A DNA stretch of 35,186 bases from Desulfovibrio sp. (GCA_031260965.1 JAISKK010000097.1:1-35186), one strand, 5' to 3'; positions 8,442 through 18,977 are shown, counted from the first letter of the stretch. Numbers and translations: made by a program. Notes: generated by a model not told the origin, from the sequence alone.

Positions 8442-8446
8442 AAGCG

Positions 8447-10183
8447 TTAACTGCTCTGGGACCGGCCCTGCTTTTCCAGTTTGGCCCAGGTGTCTTTCAG
8501 GGTAACCGTGCGGTTGAACACGGGATGCTCCGGGCTGGTGTCGTAGTCGGCGCAAAAATAGCCCAAACGCTCGAATTGAACGCGTTCCCCGGCCGGCAGA
8601 GAACGCAGGGAGGGATCGATAAAGCCGGTCACGCGCAACAAAGAATCCGGATTGAGACAGTCCGGGAAGGTCTTGCCGGGGTCAACGGCGGAGGGATCAT
8701 CCTTTAGAAAAAGATGATCATAAAGGCGCACCTCGGCCGGGACCGCGTGCGAAGCCGAAACCCAGTGCAGGGTCCCCTTGACCTTACGCCCGTCCGGGCT
8801 GCCCCCGCCCCAGCTTTGCGGGTCATAGGAGCAAATCAGGGCGGAAATATTACCCTGCGCGTCTTTTTGCACTTCCCGGCAGGTGATATAATAAGCGCAA
8901 CGCAGCCGCACCTCGGCGCCCGGCGAGAGACGGAAAAACTTTTTCGGGGGTTCAGCGCGGAAATCATCCTGTTCTATATAGAGTTCGCGAGAAAAGGGGA
9001 CGCTGCGCGCACCCAGTTCCGGGCGCTCCGGGTTGAGCGGCAGATCCAGCCATTCAACCTGCCCTTCCGGATAGTTTTCGATAATCACCTTGAGCGGGGC
9101 CAGCACGGCCATAGCGCGCGCGGATGTGGCGTTCAGGTATTCGCGAATGCAGAATTCCAGCATTGCGTAGTCCACAATATTGTCAGCCCTGGATACCCCG
9201 ATGCGGGACACAAACTCGCGCAGGGCTTCAGGTGGAACACCTCGCCGGCGCAAACCGGAGAGCGTGGGCATACGCGGGTCATCCCATCCCTGCACATGGC
9301 CTTCTTCGACAAGCTGGATGAGCTTGCGTTTGGACAGGACCGTGCGGGTGAGGCTCAAGCGCGCGAACTCCGTCTGTTCGGAGCGGAAAATGTCCAGGGT
9401 GTTCAAAACCCAGTTGTAAAGCTCGCGGTTATTGACAAATTCCAGGGTGCACAAAGAATAGGTGATGCCTTCCAGAGAATCGCAGATGCAGTGCGTATAA
9501 TCGTAAAGAGGGTAGATGTGCCATTTCTCGCCGGTGCGGTGGTGGGCGGCGTGGCGGATGCGATAAAGCACCGGATCGCGCATGATGATGTTCGGGGAGG
9601 CCATGTCTATTTTGGCGCGCAGAACGTGGACCCCGTCCGCGAATTCTCCGTCGCGCATGCGCCGGAAGAGGTCGAGGCTATCTTCCACACTGCGCTCCCG
9701 GTAGGGACTGTCACGTCCCGGCTCGGTCAGAGTGCCCCGGTATTCCCGAATTTCGTCCCCGGAGAGGCTGTCCACATAGGCTTTGCCCATGCGGATCAAC
9801 TGTTCGGCAAAGGAGTAGAGCCGGTCAAAGTAATCGGAGGCGTAATATTCACGATCTCCCCAGTCCCCGCCCAGCCAGCGCACATCCGAGCGGATCGCGT
9901 CAACATATTCCCGGCTTTCCTTTTCCGGATTGGTGTCGTCAAAACGCAGGTTGCACAATCCCCCCCGCTCGGCGGCCACCCCGAAATTCAGACATATGGA
10001 TTTGGCGTGTCCCAGGTGCAAATAGCCGTTGGGTTCGGGAGGAAAACGGGTATGTACGATTTTTTTGCGCCCGGCGGCCAGATCCGTTTCAATCATGGCC
10101 CGGATAAAATCCCGGTTCTGGAATTTATGCGCCGCCTCATCCCCGTTTATGCCGGACAAAGCGTCCGGCGTATCATTTCCCAT
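8447..10183 (-). CDS. glnS: Glutaminyl-tRNA synthetase
   Basis: [82 protein letters not shown]; start MGNDTPDAL at 10183. Confidence 0.95.
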   Translation of the reverse strand: MGNDTPDALSGINGDEAAHKFQNRDFIRAMIETDLAAGRKKIVHTRFPPEPNGYLHLGHAKSICLNFGVAAERGGLCNLRFDDTNPEKESREYVDAIRSDVRWLGGDWGDREYYASDYFDRLYSFAEQLIRMGKAYVDSLSGDEIREYRGTLTEPGRDSPYRERSVEDSLDLFRRMRDGEFADGVHVLRAKIDMASPNIIMRDPVLYRIRHAAHHRTGEKWHIYPLYDYTHCICDSLEGITYSLCTLEFVNNRELYNWVLNTLDIFRSEQTEFARLSLTRTVLSKRKLIQLVEEGHVQGWDDPRMPTLSGLRRRGVPPEALREFVSRIGVSRADNIVDYAMLEFCIREYLNATSARAMAVLAPLKVIIENYPEGQVEWLDLPLNPERPELGARSVPFSRELYIEQDDFRAEPPKKFFRLSPGAEVRLRCAYYITCREVQKDAQGNISALICSYDPQSWGGGSPDGRKVKGTLHWVSASHAVPAEVRLYDHLFLKDDPSAVDPGKTFPDCLNPDSLLRVTGFIDPSLRSLPAGERVQFERLGYFCADYDTSPEHPVFNRTVTLKDTWAKLEKQGRSQSS

Positions 10184-10223
10184 GGGTTGATCCTGTATGT
10201 CAGATTTAGACTTACGCCTGCTT

Positions 10224-11195
10224 TCAGCGGCGCAGGGGGTATGTTTCCCGGTAGGTCCGGCCTTCGGATATTTCAATAATAACGTCAATCCGCAAAATCT
10301 CGTCGGGCTTGATTTCCTGGGGAAGGCGGGCTACGCCCTGCATCGGTTTCATACGCAGAATGGAAAAACGCGTGTTTTCCATATCCTGCAGAGGCAAATC
10401 CAGACGCGACCCATCAGCCAGCACGGCCGCATAACGAGCCTGACCGCTTACCGGACGCTGTCCGTCAACCAGGTTGGTTGACAGCTCATAGCTGATGCGC
10501 AAACGCTGCGGTCCCTGCAGACGGGCATTAAAATCCCCGATACGCAGGGGACTGTCCGCAGAGGTCAGAGGCGGATAATTGGGAGCCGCCGTCTGAGGAC
10601 TGCTCCCGGTCTCGGCAGCAGCGCCCGCGCCCTTGTCGCCCGGTGTTTCGGCAGAAGTCGGAGCTTCGGACGCGGGCGGCGTCTGACCGGCAGCGTTTTG
10701 CGGCGCCTGGGCAGTTGCGTTTTGCTGCGTCTGGCCCGTCGCAGGCGGAGCGGTCGCCACGTTTGACGCGGGTAAAGCTGAAGATGCAGGGGCCACGGTC
10801 GCCTGGGCGGATACCTGGGCACTTGCGGGAGCCGCGGGCGTACTTGCGTTCTGACTTTTGCCGGGCACAGGTCCGCCGACTTCAGTATAACTGGGTTTGG
10901 GGCCGGTTTCCGTACTTGCTGTCAGTAGCCGCTCAAGATTGGCAAGCCGCTCAAGCTGCAGACGCATTTCGGAAATTTCGCGTTCCATGGCGGCATTGGC
11001 GGCCGCTGTCTCACGGTATTTGGCAAAAAATTTGGCGCCGCAGAAAATGCCCACCCCTCCGCCAATCATGAGAATCAGAAACAAAATCAGACAAAAATGC
11101 AAAAAACCGCTGTGTACCCGAAAAGTCCGGGCCTGTGAATCATCGCGCATGAGGAGAACATTGTAATGCGTCTGTTTTTTAATTACCGGCTTCAA
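10224..11195 (-). CDS. Membrane-anchored periplasmic protein, unknown function, Ala/Pro/Gln-rich linker
   Basis: N-terminal cytoplasmic segment, one TM ([23 protein letters not shown]), coiled coil, low-complexity linker, conserved-looking C-terminal domain. Start uncertain: TTG at 11195 or ATG at 11234. Confidence 0.65.
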   Translation of the reverse strand: MKPVIKKQTHYNVLLMRDDSQARTFRVHSGFLHFCLILFLILMIGGGVGIFCGAKFFAKYRETAAANAAMEREISEMRLQLERLANLERLLTASTETGPKPSYTEVGGPVPGKSQNASTPAAPASAQVSAQATVAPASSALPASNVATAPPATGQTQQNATAQAPQNAAGQTPPASEAPTSAETPGDKGAGAAAETGSSPQTAAPNYPPLTSADSPLRIGDFNARLQGPQRLRISYELSTNLVDGQRPVSGQARYAAVLADGSRLDLPLQDMENTRFSILRMKPMQGVARLPQEIKPDEILRIDVIIEISEGRTYRETYPLRR

Positions 11196-13275
11196 AAGCG
11201 CTCCATTCTTCCCGCGTGATCCGCCACGCTCCATTCATATATTCAAATGTCAAAGTTTTCAAGCCATTATCTCCACGACCTGTCTTATCCGCATAAAGCT
11301 GGTTCATATCCGCTATAACTTTGTCGCCATGAACCCGCATGCGGATATCGGAAAGCCGGACCTCGGCCGGAGCTGCCTTGCTCCAGAGCTTTTCCTTATG
11401 CCTGCGGATGCTTTTCTGCCCCGTATGCGCACCCTGTTGCGCATTCGGCGCATAAAAGGCCGTGTAATCATCAAGGTTGCCGGACTCCCAGGCATTACGC
11501 CATCCTTTCACCTGTTCGGTTACGGCTTCAACCAGGGCAGCAAATCCGGATTCGCCCCGCCCCCGCGCTTTTGTCTGCAAAGCCTGGCCCTTTTTCCCGG
11601 CTTGCGCGCCTGTACTTACCTGTGCGGACAGCATGTCTTCGTTTTCCGAAGCGCGACCCGGTTCCGAAACGGCATCCGCGGCGGGATCCGCAACACGTGG
11701 AGCGAGCGAAGCGCCAAGTCCTTGCGCGGGCAAAGCCGGAGGCAGGGACAAATTCTGCCCCTCCATGCTTACCACGGACGCTTTCCCGCTCCGCTCCCCG
11801 GCGGACGAGCTTGCCGTCTCCGTGTTCCGGGCGGAAAGACGCATACGTTCGGCCAGCAGGAAGGCTTCGGGAGCGGGTCTGGCCATTGCCCCGAAAGTTG
11901 GATCTTCCACATGATCCGGGCTGCTTTTGCCCCGCGTCTGCATCCCGACCGACTGTGCCGCGGGGTTTGCCCGATCGCCGCTTCGGGAGGGACCTCCCTC
12001 GACGACCGTGTCCGGGACAGGCTTGAAGGCCATGGGGACGCCGTCCGCATCCTGACTTTTGCTTTCCGGTTGCGCGGCCGCAACAAGCTCCACTTTCTGG
12101 CCCATCTTGCCGGGCAGGACCAGAGGCGCGGGCTTCCATTCGGCGTCAAGCTGAGAGGCAACATCCTGGGCGGCACTGCCCTGCAGGGGAGGCAGAAAGG
12201 GAGAAGCGGAGGCGACCAGAGCGGACTCCAGTCCAGGTTCCCATTCCATGCCGATAATTTTGAATTCGCCCTGGGCGTTTTTGTCCCAGTAGAGACGGCG
12301 GATGCCGCGCGTGGACAGGTTCGGAGCCTTGTAGTCCTGGAAAAACCAGCTCACCCAATAGCCGGGACCGCGCAAAATCTGGATGTCGCTGACGCTCGTG
12401 CGTATCCAGGGCAGCATCTTGAATAGACGCTCCTTGTTCTCCCGAAAAGCGGCAAAGGACTCGCCCTGAGCCCTGCTGTAGGAATCCTGTTCATAAAAAT
12501 CAAAGTATTTCCGGTTCCTGTCCGACCAGGCCTCGGCCCAATCCTTGACCTTTTGCTCCAGACGCCGAACCTCGGAGATCTCCGCGCGCGCCTCCTCCGC
12601 CTTCATGGAAAAAGTCTGGGTAAGGGCAACGGGAGTACCCGGCGCGAGGAGTTTGCGCAGTACAGTGAGATCGTCATTGTGAAGGGCGACGCAACCTTCG
12701 GTTTGCAGGGGAACCAAAGGTTCTCCCCGACCATGCACCCAAATCCCGAAGCCGGTTTTGCCGCGCAAACGATCCACAGGATTCGGATAATTAAGGGTAA
12801 ATGCCTCCGGCCCGAATTTGGTAAAATCAAGCCCGCCCTCAATATGGCGCACGACAAAATATATGCCTTCCGGGGTTTTTAAGTCTTTTTCCACTTCCTT
12901 GTCGCCGGGCTTCTGGCCGGTGGTACAGATAAAAACCTTGGAGAGGCGGAAGGGGCTGTGTTTTTCGAAAAAAGCCAGTTTCTGTCTGGATTTGTCCACA
13001 ACAAAAAGATAGGCGGGGTTGGCCGGATGATCGGCAATCACCGCGTTCCAGGCCGCCAGAGCGGGAAGAGAACGGAAAAAAAACAGACCTGCGAGAAAAA
13101 GGGGAAGGACAAATAAACAGGCGCGGCGTACAAATGCAGGGCGAGACGAAGAACGTGTTTCTCCCGGTCCTGTACGCGTGAAAAATTGTGCAAATGCAAC
13201 CGATGAAGGAGGTCCCATCCCCCCTGGGCATATGGGTGGTTTTTTGCGCAGAATGCGAAAATCCGGCATGGACAT
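11179..13275 (-). CDS. Csd6-like L,D-transpeptidase/carboxypeptidase (YkuD fold) with two NTF2-like domains
   Basis: FGIWVHGRGEPLVPLQTEGCVALHN catalytic segment; two WxxAW...KEKL...SDI...EW NTF2-like modules separated by a low-complexity linker. Confidence 0.8.
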   Translation of the reverse strand: MSMPDFRILRKKPPICPGGMGPPSSVAFAQFFTRTGPGETRSSSRPAFVRRACLFVLPLFLAGLFFFRSLPALAAWNAVIADHPANPAYLFVVDKSRQKLAFFEKHSPFRLSKVFICTTGQKPGDKEVEKDLKTPEGIYFVVRHIEGGLDFTKFGPEAFTLNYPNPVDRLRGKTGFGIWVHGRGEPLVPLQTEGCVALHNDDLTVLRKLLAPGTPVALTQTFSMKAEEARAEISEVRRLEQKVKDWAEAWSDRNRKYFDFYEQDSYSRAQGESFAAFRENKERLFKMLPWIRTSVSDIQILRGPGYWVSWFFQDYKAPNLSTRGIRRLYWDKNAQGEFKIIGMEWEPGLESALVASASPFLPPLQGSAAQDVASQLDAEWKPAPLVLPGKMGQKVELVAAAQPESKSQDADGVPMAFKPVPDTVVEGGPSRSGDRANPAAQSVGMQTRGKSSPDHVEDPTFGAMARPAPEAFLLAERMRLSARNTETASSSAGERSGKASVVSMEGQNLSLPPALPAQGLGASLAPRVADPAADAVSEPGRASENEDMLSAQVSTGAQAGKKGQALQTKARGRGESGFAALVEAVTEQVKGWRNAWESGNLDDYTAFYAPNAQQGAHTGQKSIRRHKEKLWSKAAPAEVRLSDIRMRVHGDKVIADMNQLYADKTGRGDNGLKTLTFEYMNGAWRITREEWSAFEAGN

Positions 13276-13326
13276 GCGCGCCTCGTTGCTCCGGAACGGT
13301 TCAGGCTTGGGCTGGACGAAAAAATG

Positions 13327-13911
13327 CTAGCTGCGCCGGGCCAGGGTCGTAAGCTCCGCGCGCGTGAACAGGGATTTAAGCTCCCGACCCGCTGCGACAA
13401 AGGCCTCAATACCGTCCGGCTCTTCCCGGTTCAAAATGCAGAAAACAGAGGCCACCTCCAGACCAGCCCGCTCTATCTTCTCTGCCGCCTTTAGCACAGA
13501 AGCGCCGGTGCTGACAACATCTTCCAGCATGACCACCCGATCTCCGGGCCGAACATTTTTCAGACCTTCAATCAGCAGGGCCGCGCCGTGATTTTTGGCC
13601 TCCTTGCGGACAATAAGCGCGGGCAGACTGCGTCCGGCCTCCAGGGCGGCCAGGGAAGTGGCCGTCAACAGGGGGTCGGCGCCCAAAGTCATGCCGGCCA
13701 CGGCCTGGACATTCATATCTTTGAGCATATTGAAAAAAAGCGTGCCTATCAGCCGCGCCCCGGCCGGATAAAGAGAACTCTGCCGGCAATCGAAATAATA
13801 ATGGCTTTTGCGTCCGGAACTTAAGGTAAAATCCCCTTCAAGATAGGATTTTTCATATAAAATGGCCGCAAGCTCGGCTTTTTGCCTCTGCAGGATCCCC
13901 CCTTCACTCAT
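13327..13911 (-). CDS. pyrE: Orotate phosphoribosyltransferase
   Basis: DFTLSSGRKSHYYFDCR...VVMLEDVVSTGASVLKAAEKI; 8-bp overlap with purB. Confidence 0.94.
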   Translation of the reverse strand: MSEGGILQRQKAELAAILYEKSYLEGDFTLSSGRKSHYYFDCRQSSLYPAGARLIGTLFFNMLKDMNVQAVAGMTLGADPLLTATSLAALEAGRSLPALIVRKEAKNHGAALLIEGLKNVRPGDRVVMLEDVVSTGASVLKAAEKIERAGLEVASVFCILNREEPDGIEAFVAAGRELKSLFTRAELTTLARRS

Positions 13912-15211
13912 TGTCGTCTCCGAAAACCCGCGCATAGACCACATCTTCATAACGCAAACAGCGGGAAGGATCAAAAAGCGTGTCCAGACGTTCCGGTTTC
14001 AGACGCGCCTTGATGCGATCATCCGCGCGCACCAGATCGGGAAAGAATTTTTTTTCCTCCCAACTATGCATGGCCAGTTCCTGTACCAGGAGATAGGCCT
14101 CCTGCCGGGGCAGAGCAGCTTCTTCCACCAGAGCCAGCAGCACACTCTGGGAAAAAAACAGTCCGTGCGAGGCCATGAGGTTTTTTTCCATATTCTCCGG
14201 ATTAACACGCAGGCCGAGAAGCAGGCGGTTCAAACGATCCAGGATATAATCCGCGAGGATGGTGGAATCCGGCATAATCACGCGTTCCACCGAAGAATGG
14301 CTGATGTCGCGTTCATGCCAGAGAGCCGTATTCTCCATGGCCGCAAACGCGTTGGAGCGCAGCAGACGGGCCAGACCGCTCATGTTTTCCGCAGATATGG
14401 GGTTCTTTTTGTGGGGCATGGCGGAGGAACCTTTCTGCCCCCTGGCGAATCCTTCCTCCACTTCCATGAGTTCCGTGCGCTGCAAATGGCGCAGTTCAAT
14501 GCAGAGGCGCTCCACGCCGCCCGCTGTCAGGGCCAGGGAGGTAAAATAGTGGGCGTAGCGGTCGCGCTGGATGATCTGTGTGGACACCGGGTCCGCCTTC
14601 AGACCAAGCAAGTCCAGGGCAATGCCTTCCAGTTCCGGAGTAAGGGCAGTATAGGTCCCCACGGCGCCGGAAATTTTGCCGGTGCGCACGTCTTCAGCGG
14701 CAGCGGCGAAACGCTCGCGGTGGCGGACAAATTCAGCATAAAATCCGGCTATTTTCAGGCCGAAGCTGGTGGGTTCAGCGTGAATGCCGTGGGTGCGCCC
14801 CATGCAGAGCCGCCCCTTGTGGGTCAGGGCAAGTTTTTTCAGAGTGCCGAGCAGGGCGTCCAAATCCGCGAGAATGATCTTCCCGGCCCGCGTCAGGAGC
14901 AGGGCGTTGGCCGTGTCCACAATATCCGAGGATGTGCAGCCGAGGTGGATGAAGCGGGCGGCCGGACCGACCTTTTCCTCCAGTGCGGTCAGAAAAGCTA
15001 TCACGTCATGCCGGGTTTCCTCTTCAATGACCAGAACCCGGGCAGGGTCGACCACTGCTTTGGCGCGTATTTCGGCCATGCTTTGCGCGTCAATCACCCC
15101 CAGACGGGTCCAGGCCTCGCACACAGCCAATTCCACCTCAAGCCAACTTGCAAACTTTTGCTCCAGGCTCCAAAGAGCGCTCATTCCCGGGCGGGAGTAA
15201 CGGTCTATCAT
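13904..15211 (-). CDS. purB: Adenylosuccinate lyase
   Basis: MIDRYSRPGMSALWSLEQKFASWLEVELA; GSSAMPHKKNPISAEN signature. Confidence 0.96.
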   Translation of the reverse strand: MIDRYSRPGMSALWSLEQKFASWLEVELAVCEAWTRLGVIDAQSMAEIRAKAVVDPARVLVIEEETRHDVIAFLTALEEKVGPAARFIHLGCTSSDIVDTANALLLTRAGKIILADLDALLGTLKKLALTHKGRLCMGRTHGIHAEPTSFGLKIAGFYAEFVRHRERFAAAAEDVRTGKISGAVGTYTALTPELEGIALDLLGLKADPVSTQIIQRDRYAHYFTSLALTAGGVERLCIELRHLQRTELMEVEEGFARGQKGSSAMPHKKNPISAENMSGLARLLRSNAFAAMENTALWHERDISHSSVERVIMPDSTILADYILDRLNRLLLGLRVNPENMEKNLMASHGLFFSQSVLLALVEEAALPRQEAYLLVQELAMHSWEEKKFFPDLVRADDRIKARLKPERLDTLFDPSRCLRYEDVVYARVFGDDNE

Positions 15212-15230
15212 GATCAGTCCTGCATAGCCC

Positions 15231-15593
15231 TCAGGAAGGGGGGGAAGCGGCCGCGGCCGAGCTCACAGCCGGGCTCGCCGCCGGAGGAGGAGCTGGAGTT
15301 GCAGGAGCGGCGTCAGTTGCCGCAGAGGCGCAGGCGGCGCTTCCGCAGTCCGTTTTGGCCGGACAGGCGTCGGAATCCTTGCAGTTGTCTCTTTTCTCCC
15401 TGTTTTTCAGGGTTCCGTAGTCGGTCATGTACCAGCCGTCGCCCTTGAGGGCGAAACTGGTGTTGGAGATAATGCGGCGGGCCTTGCCCCGGCAGAGTGG
15501 GCAGGCGCGCTCGGCGTCCCCGGTTTCCACCTTTTTGCTCCACTCTTCAAAAAGGTGACTGCATTCGTCGCAGCGATATTCATAGATAGGCAT
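15231..15593 (-). CDS. FmdB-family zinc-ribbon protein with Ala/Pro-rich tail
   Basis: MPIYEYRCDECSHLFEEW...CPLCRGKARRIISNTSFALKGDGWYMTDY. Confidence 0.88.
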   Translation of the reverse strand: MPIYEYRCDECSHLFEEWSKKVETGDAERACPLCRGKARRIISNTSFALKGDGWYMTDYGTLKNREKRDNCKDSDACPAKTDCGSAACASAATDAAPATPAPPPAASPAVSSAAAASPPS

Positions 15594-15815
15594 GAGAATT
15601 CTCCTGAAAAACAGAACGGAAAAACCACTGGACACGGTTTTTCCCGGCAGCGGCTTAAAGCGGCGCCCGTCACCCCGAAAGAGACATCCGTGCGTAGACC
15701 GCACAAGCGCGTTTTTTAGCGGCGCCCCCGCGTGAACCACAAAAGTGCGTTTTCTTGCGGAGCGCGCTGTTTACAGATAAGCGCGCGCCCGAACTTGTCA
15801 AGTCCGCGCCGGCCT

Positions 15816-15923
15816 TCAGACCTTGGCCGGACCGGCGTCCTTGCGACGCTGGCGCAGGCGTTCCTGACGACGGCGGCGTTTGCGCTGCAGTTCCTTCATG
15901 CGTTCGATTTTTTTATGAGCCAT
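15816..15923 (-). CDS. 35-aa highly basic small protein, absent from the ORF track
   Basis: AAGGAGttgttcATG then MAHKKIERMKELQRKRRRRQERLRQRRKDAGPAKV*; good Shine-Dalgarno spacing. Confidence 0.75.
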   Translation of the reverse strand: MAHKKIERMKELQRKRRRRQERLRQRRKDAGPAKV

Positions 15924-16078
15924 GAACAACTCCTTCTTTCTTCCCGACTTTGCGCCGAATTTTTATTTCTACCCGCAAAAGCGCCGCCTGTAAAGTGCTG
16001 CGTCCGGCCCGGCGAATTTTTGCTATACAAACAAGCCCGTATTCTTTATTATAGCTTCCTATTTTACCGGGAGGACAT

Positions 16079-16633
16079 ATGCTTACAGCCAATGATTGCA
16101 CTCTGTTCAGCGGCGGCGCAACCGGGGCCGAAGCCTTTTTCGGCGCTTTGGCCGAGCGCTACGGCATCCAGGAAGTCAACTTCAGTTTTAACGGGCACCA
16201 GGCAGAAAGGACGCACGGACTGCGGGTGCTTACAAATGACGAACTGGTTCTGAAAGACGTAAGCCTTGGCTACGTCTCCAAGCTGTTGAAGCGGGAATAT
16301 ACGCATGCGCCGATTTTCCGCAAAGTGTTGCAGTCCATCTGCTGGCAGGTCAGCAACGGCAATGAGGTTTTTGTTGTGGGCACGATCCTCGAAGACGGGA
16401 CGGTGCGCGGCGGAACTGGCTGGGGCGCTGAATTCGCCAAAATCTGCAACAAACCGCTCCTGGTCTTTGACCAGGCAAAAAATGGCTGGTTCCGCTGGGC
16501 AAATGAAAGCTGGGCGTCCGAGAGCGCTCCAGTCGTCCGGCAGCGCCTGTTCACGGCCACCGGCACGCGCTTTCTGGAAAAGAACGGACAGACTGCGGTG
16601 GAAGAACTGTTCGCCCGCTCCTTTCAAAAATAA
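16079..16633 (+). CDS. SLOG-superfamily-like putative nucleotide-binding protein
   Basis: SGGATGAEAFFGALAERYG resembles the N-terminal SGG.xGAE loop of SLOG/DprA-like Rossmannoids; GGTGWGAEFAKICNKPLLVFD; start after GGGAGGACAT. Confidence 0.6.
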   Translation: MLTANDCTLFSGGATGAEAFFGALAERYGIQEVNFSFNGHQAERTHGLRVLTNDELVLKDVSLGYVSKLLKREYTHAPIFRKVLQSICWQVSNGNEVFVVGTILEDGTVRGGTGWGAEFAKICNKPLLVFDQAKNGWFRWANESWASESAPVVRQRLFTATGTRFLEKNGQTAVEELFARSFQK

Positions 16634-16736
16634 CTGATAAAATTTGCCGACGCTCCGGAGGGCGCAGGGGTCTGGAGCATTTTACACTTGAGATTATTGC
16701 TTGACGGTAAAGTGAATTCGCCTTGCAACATCTGCT

Positions 16737-18977
16737 CTAATGTGTCCAGAGCAATTCGGCGTAAGTGGGCAGGGGCCAGTCGGCATCATTCAGCAGGATC
16801 TCCAGAGCGTCAATCCGCTTACGGCAGTCCTGCATGGCCGGCAGGACAATATCCCGGGCCGCCAGGGCGCGCGTCAAAGTTTCCGGGCTGTCATACAGCT
16901 TGCGCCGGGCCGCATCCAGGGTTTCCAGGCTCGCCGCCAGATCCTGTGTCCTTTCCCGCATCACGCAAAAGTTCTTTTCTTCCGGACAGATCTCCCCACC
17001 CCGCCCCGCGCCTTCCTTGCCGCTTTTACCGGCACTCCCCGGCCCAAGGAGATCGCGCACCCGCAGGGCCAGTTCCGCAGCCCTGCTTTGCGCATCCATA
17101 GCCACAGGCAAAATGGAGGTCCGGCCAATGCGGCCGATTAGTCCGGATTCAACGGCAATGGTCTTGGCATAGGCGTCCAGAAGAATTTCCTGTCTGGCCA
17201 AAAGCTCGCGTTCCGTCAGCACCGCATGGCGCATGAAAACATCCATGACCATCGGATCGCTGTAATGTTCCACGGTCTCCACCGTACTCGCCATATTCGG
17301 CAGCCCCCGTCTGGCCGCTTCCTCCTTCCATTCCCTGGCGTAGCCGTTGCCGTTGAAGACAATCGGCATGTGCTCGCGGGACAGGGAGATCAGCAACTCC
17401 TGCACGGCCTGGTTCAAGGGTGCTCCTTCGCAGACCCCGGCCTCCAGGCTGGTGGCGATGTCATCCAGGGCACAGGCCAGGGCCGTGTTCACGGCTATAC
17501 AGGCCGGGGCGATGGACTGGGAGGCCCCCACGGCCCGGAACTCAAATTTGTCGCCGGTGAAGGCAAAGGGGCTGGTGCGGTTGCGGTCCGAATAATCCTT
17601 GGGCAGAGGCGGCAAAGTGGAAACTCCGATCTCAAGTCCTTTCTTCTGCCTGGCGCTTTTGCCGAAAGATCCCTCGGCCAGACTGTTCAGAACTTCTGTA
17701 AGCTGCTCGCCGAGATAGACGGATAAAATAGCGGGAGGGGCTTCGTTTGCCCCTATCCGCAAATCGTTGCCCGCTCCGACAATCCCCAGACGCAGCACCG
17801 TGGAGTGCCGATGCACGGCCCGCAGCACAGCCGCCAGAAAAACCAGGAACTGGGCGTTGGTGTGCGGGGTCGCGCCAGGGCTCAAGAGATTGTTGCCCCC
17901 GGAATCCCTGAGAGACCAGTTGACGTGTTTGCCGCTGCCGTTGACCCCGGCAAAGGGCTTTTCATGCAGCAGACAGACAAAACCGTGTCTGGGCGCGGTA
18001 TGGCGCAGGATGTTCATGATCAGCATATTGTGATCGACGGCGATGTTGGCCTCCTCATACTGGGGGGCCATTTCAAACTGGCCGGGCGCGACCTCGTTGT
18101 GCCGGGTGCGGCAGGGAATGCCCAGGACGCAGAGCCGGTATTCGACATCCTGCATGAAGCTCATGACCCGGGAGGGAATGGCGCCGAAATAGTGGTCTTC
18201 CAGTTCCTGACCCTTGGGTGATACGGCCCCCATCAGGGTTCGGCCGGAGAGCATAAGGTCCGGACGCAGGGCGGCCAGCCGGCGATCGACGAGAAAATAC
18301 TCCTGCTCCGCGCCCACCACGGCCTGTACAGACGTGGATGCAGTGTCGCCGAAAAGACGTAAGATGCGCAGAGCCTGACGCGAAAGGGCGGCCAGGGATC
18401 GCAGCAGAGGGGTTTTACGGTCCAGGGCTTCACCGGTGTAGGAATAAAAAACCGTCGGGATATGCAGGGTACTGCCGCCGGGTCCGTCCACAATGAAGAC
18501 CGGGGAGGTCGGATCCCAGGCTGTGTAGCCGCGCGCCTCAAAGGTCGAGCGGATGCCGCCGGAGGGGAAGGAAGAGGCGTCCGGCTCGCCGCAGATTAAA
18601 TTTTTCCCGGAGAACTCGTTAAAGACGCGCCCGTCCGGCCCCGGCGCCATAAAGGCGTCATGCTTTTCCGCCGTCAGCCCGGTCATGGGCTGGAACCAGT
18701 GCGTGTAGTGGGTGGCGCCCCTGCCGATGGCCCAGTCTTTCATGGCGTTGGCAATCACGTCCGAGATCTCGGCGGGCAGTTGCGTGCCGGCGCTGACCGC
18801 GCCCTCCAGCTTTTTGTATACATCCTGGGGCAAGAGAGCGCGCAGGGAACTCAAATCCAGCACGTCCCGCCCGTACAGGGCCGAAAGGTCTGCCCTTTTG
18901 GCCGGGACGACGCCTGAACCCGCATCCAAAGATGCGGAGGCTATATCCAGAACAGCCTTGCGGCGCGCTTGGGACAT
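16737..18977 (-). CDS. glnN: Type III glutamine synthetase
   Basis: HYTHWFQPMTGLTAEKHDAF; VVGAEQEYFLVD; EVAPGQFEMAP; GVNGSGKHVNWSL; NLLSPGATPHTN; 746 aa. Confidence 0.95.
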   Translation of the reverse strand: MSQARRKAVLDIASASLDAGSGVVPAKRADLSALYGRDVLDLSSLRALLPQDVYKKLEGAVSAGTQLPAEISDVIANAMKDWAIGRGATHYTHWFQPMTGLTAEKHDAFMAPGPDGRVFNEFSGKNLICGEPDASSFPSGGIRSTFEARGYTAWDPTSPVFIVDGPGGSTLHIPTVFYSYTGEALDRKTPLLRSLAALSRQALRILRLFGDTASTSVQAVVGAEQEYFLVDRRLAALRPDLMLSGRTLMGAVSPKGQELEDHYFGAIPSRVMSFMQDVEYRLCVLGIPCRTRHNEVAPGQFEMAPQYEEANIAVDHNMLIMNILRHTAPRHGFVCLLHEKPFAGVNGSGKHVNWSLRDSGGNNLLSPGATPHTNAQFLVFLAAVLRAVHRHSTVLRLGIVGAGNDLRIGANEAPPAILSVYLGEQLTEVLNSLAEGSFGKSARQKKGLEIGVSTLPPLPKDYSDRNRTSPFAFTGDKFEFRAVGASQSIAPACIAVNTALACALDDIATSLEAGVCEGAPLNQAVQELLISLSREHMPIVFNGNGYAREWKEEAARRGLPNMASTVETVEHYSDPMVMDVFMRHAVLTERELLARQEILLDAYAKTIAVESGLIGRIGRTSILPVAMDAQSRAAELALRVRDLLGPGSAGKSGKEGAGRGGEICPEEKNFCVMRERTQDLAASLETLDAARRKLYDSPETLTRALAARDIVLPAMQDCRKRIDALEILLNDADWPLPTYAELLWTH

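Noticed and set aside
8714-10279. 521-aa plus-strand ORF opposite glnS
   Set aside because: Antisense of a confidently identified synthetase; long shadow ORFs are expected in GC-rich DNA and the translation has no recognisable domain.
13862-15448. 528-aa plus-strand ORF opposite purB
   Set aside because: Shadow of purB and the FmdB-type gene.
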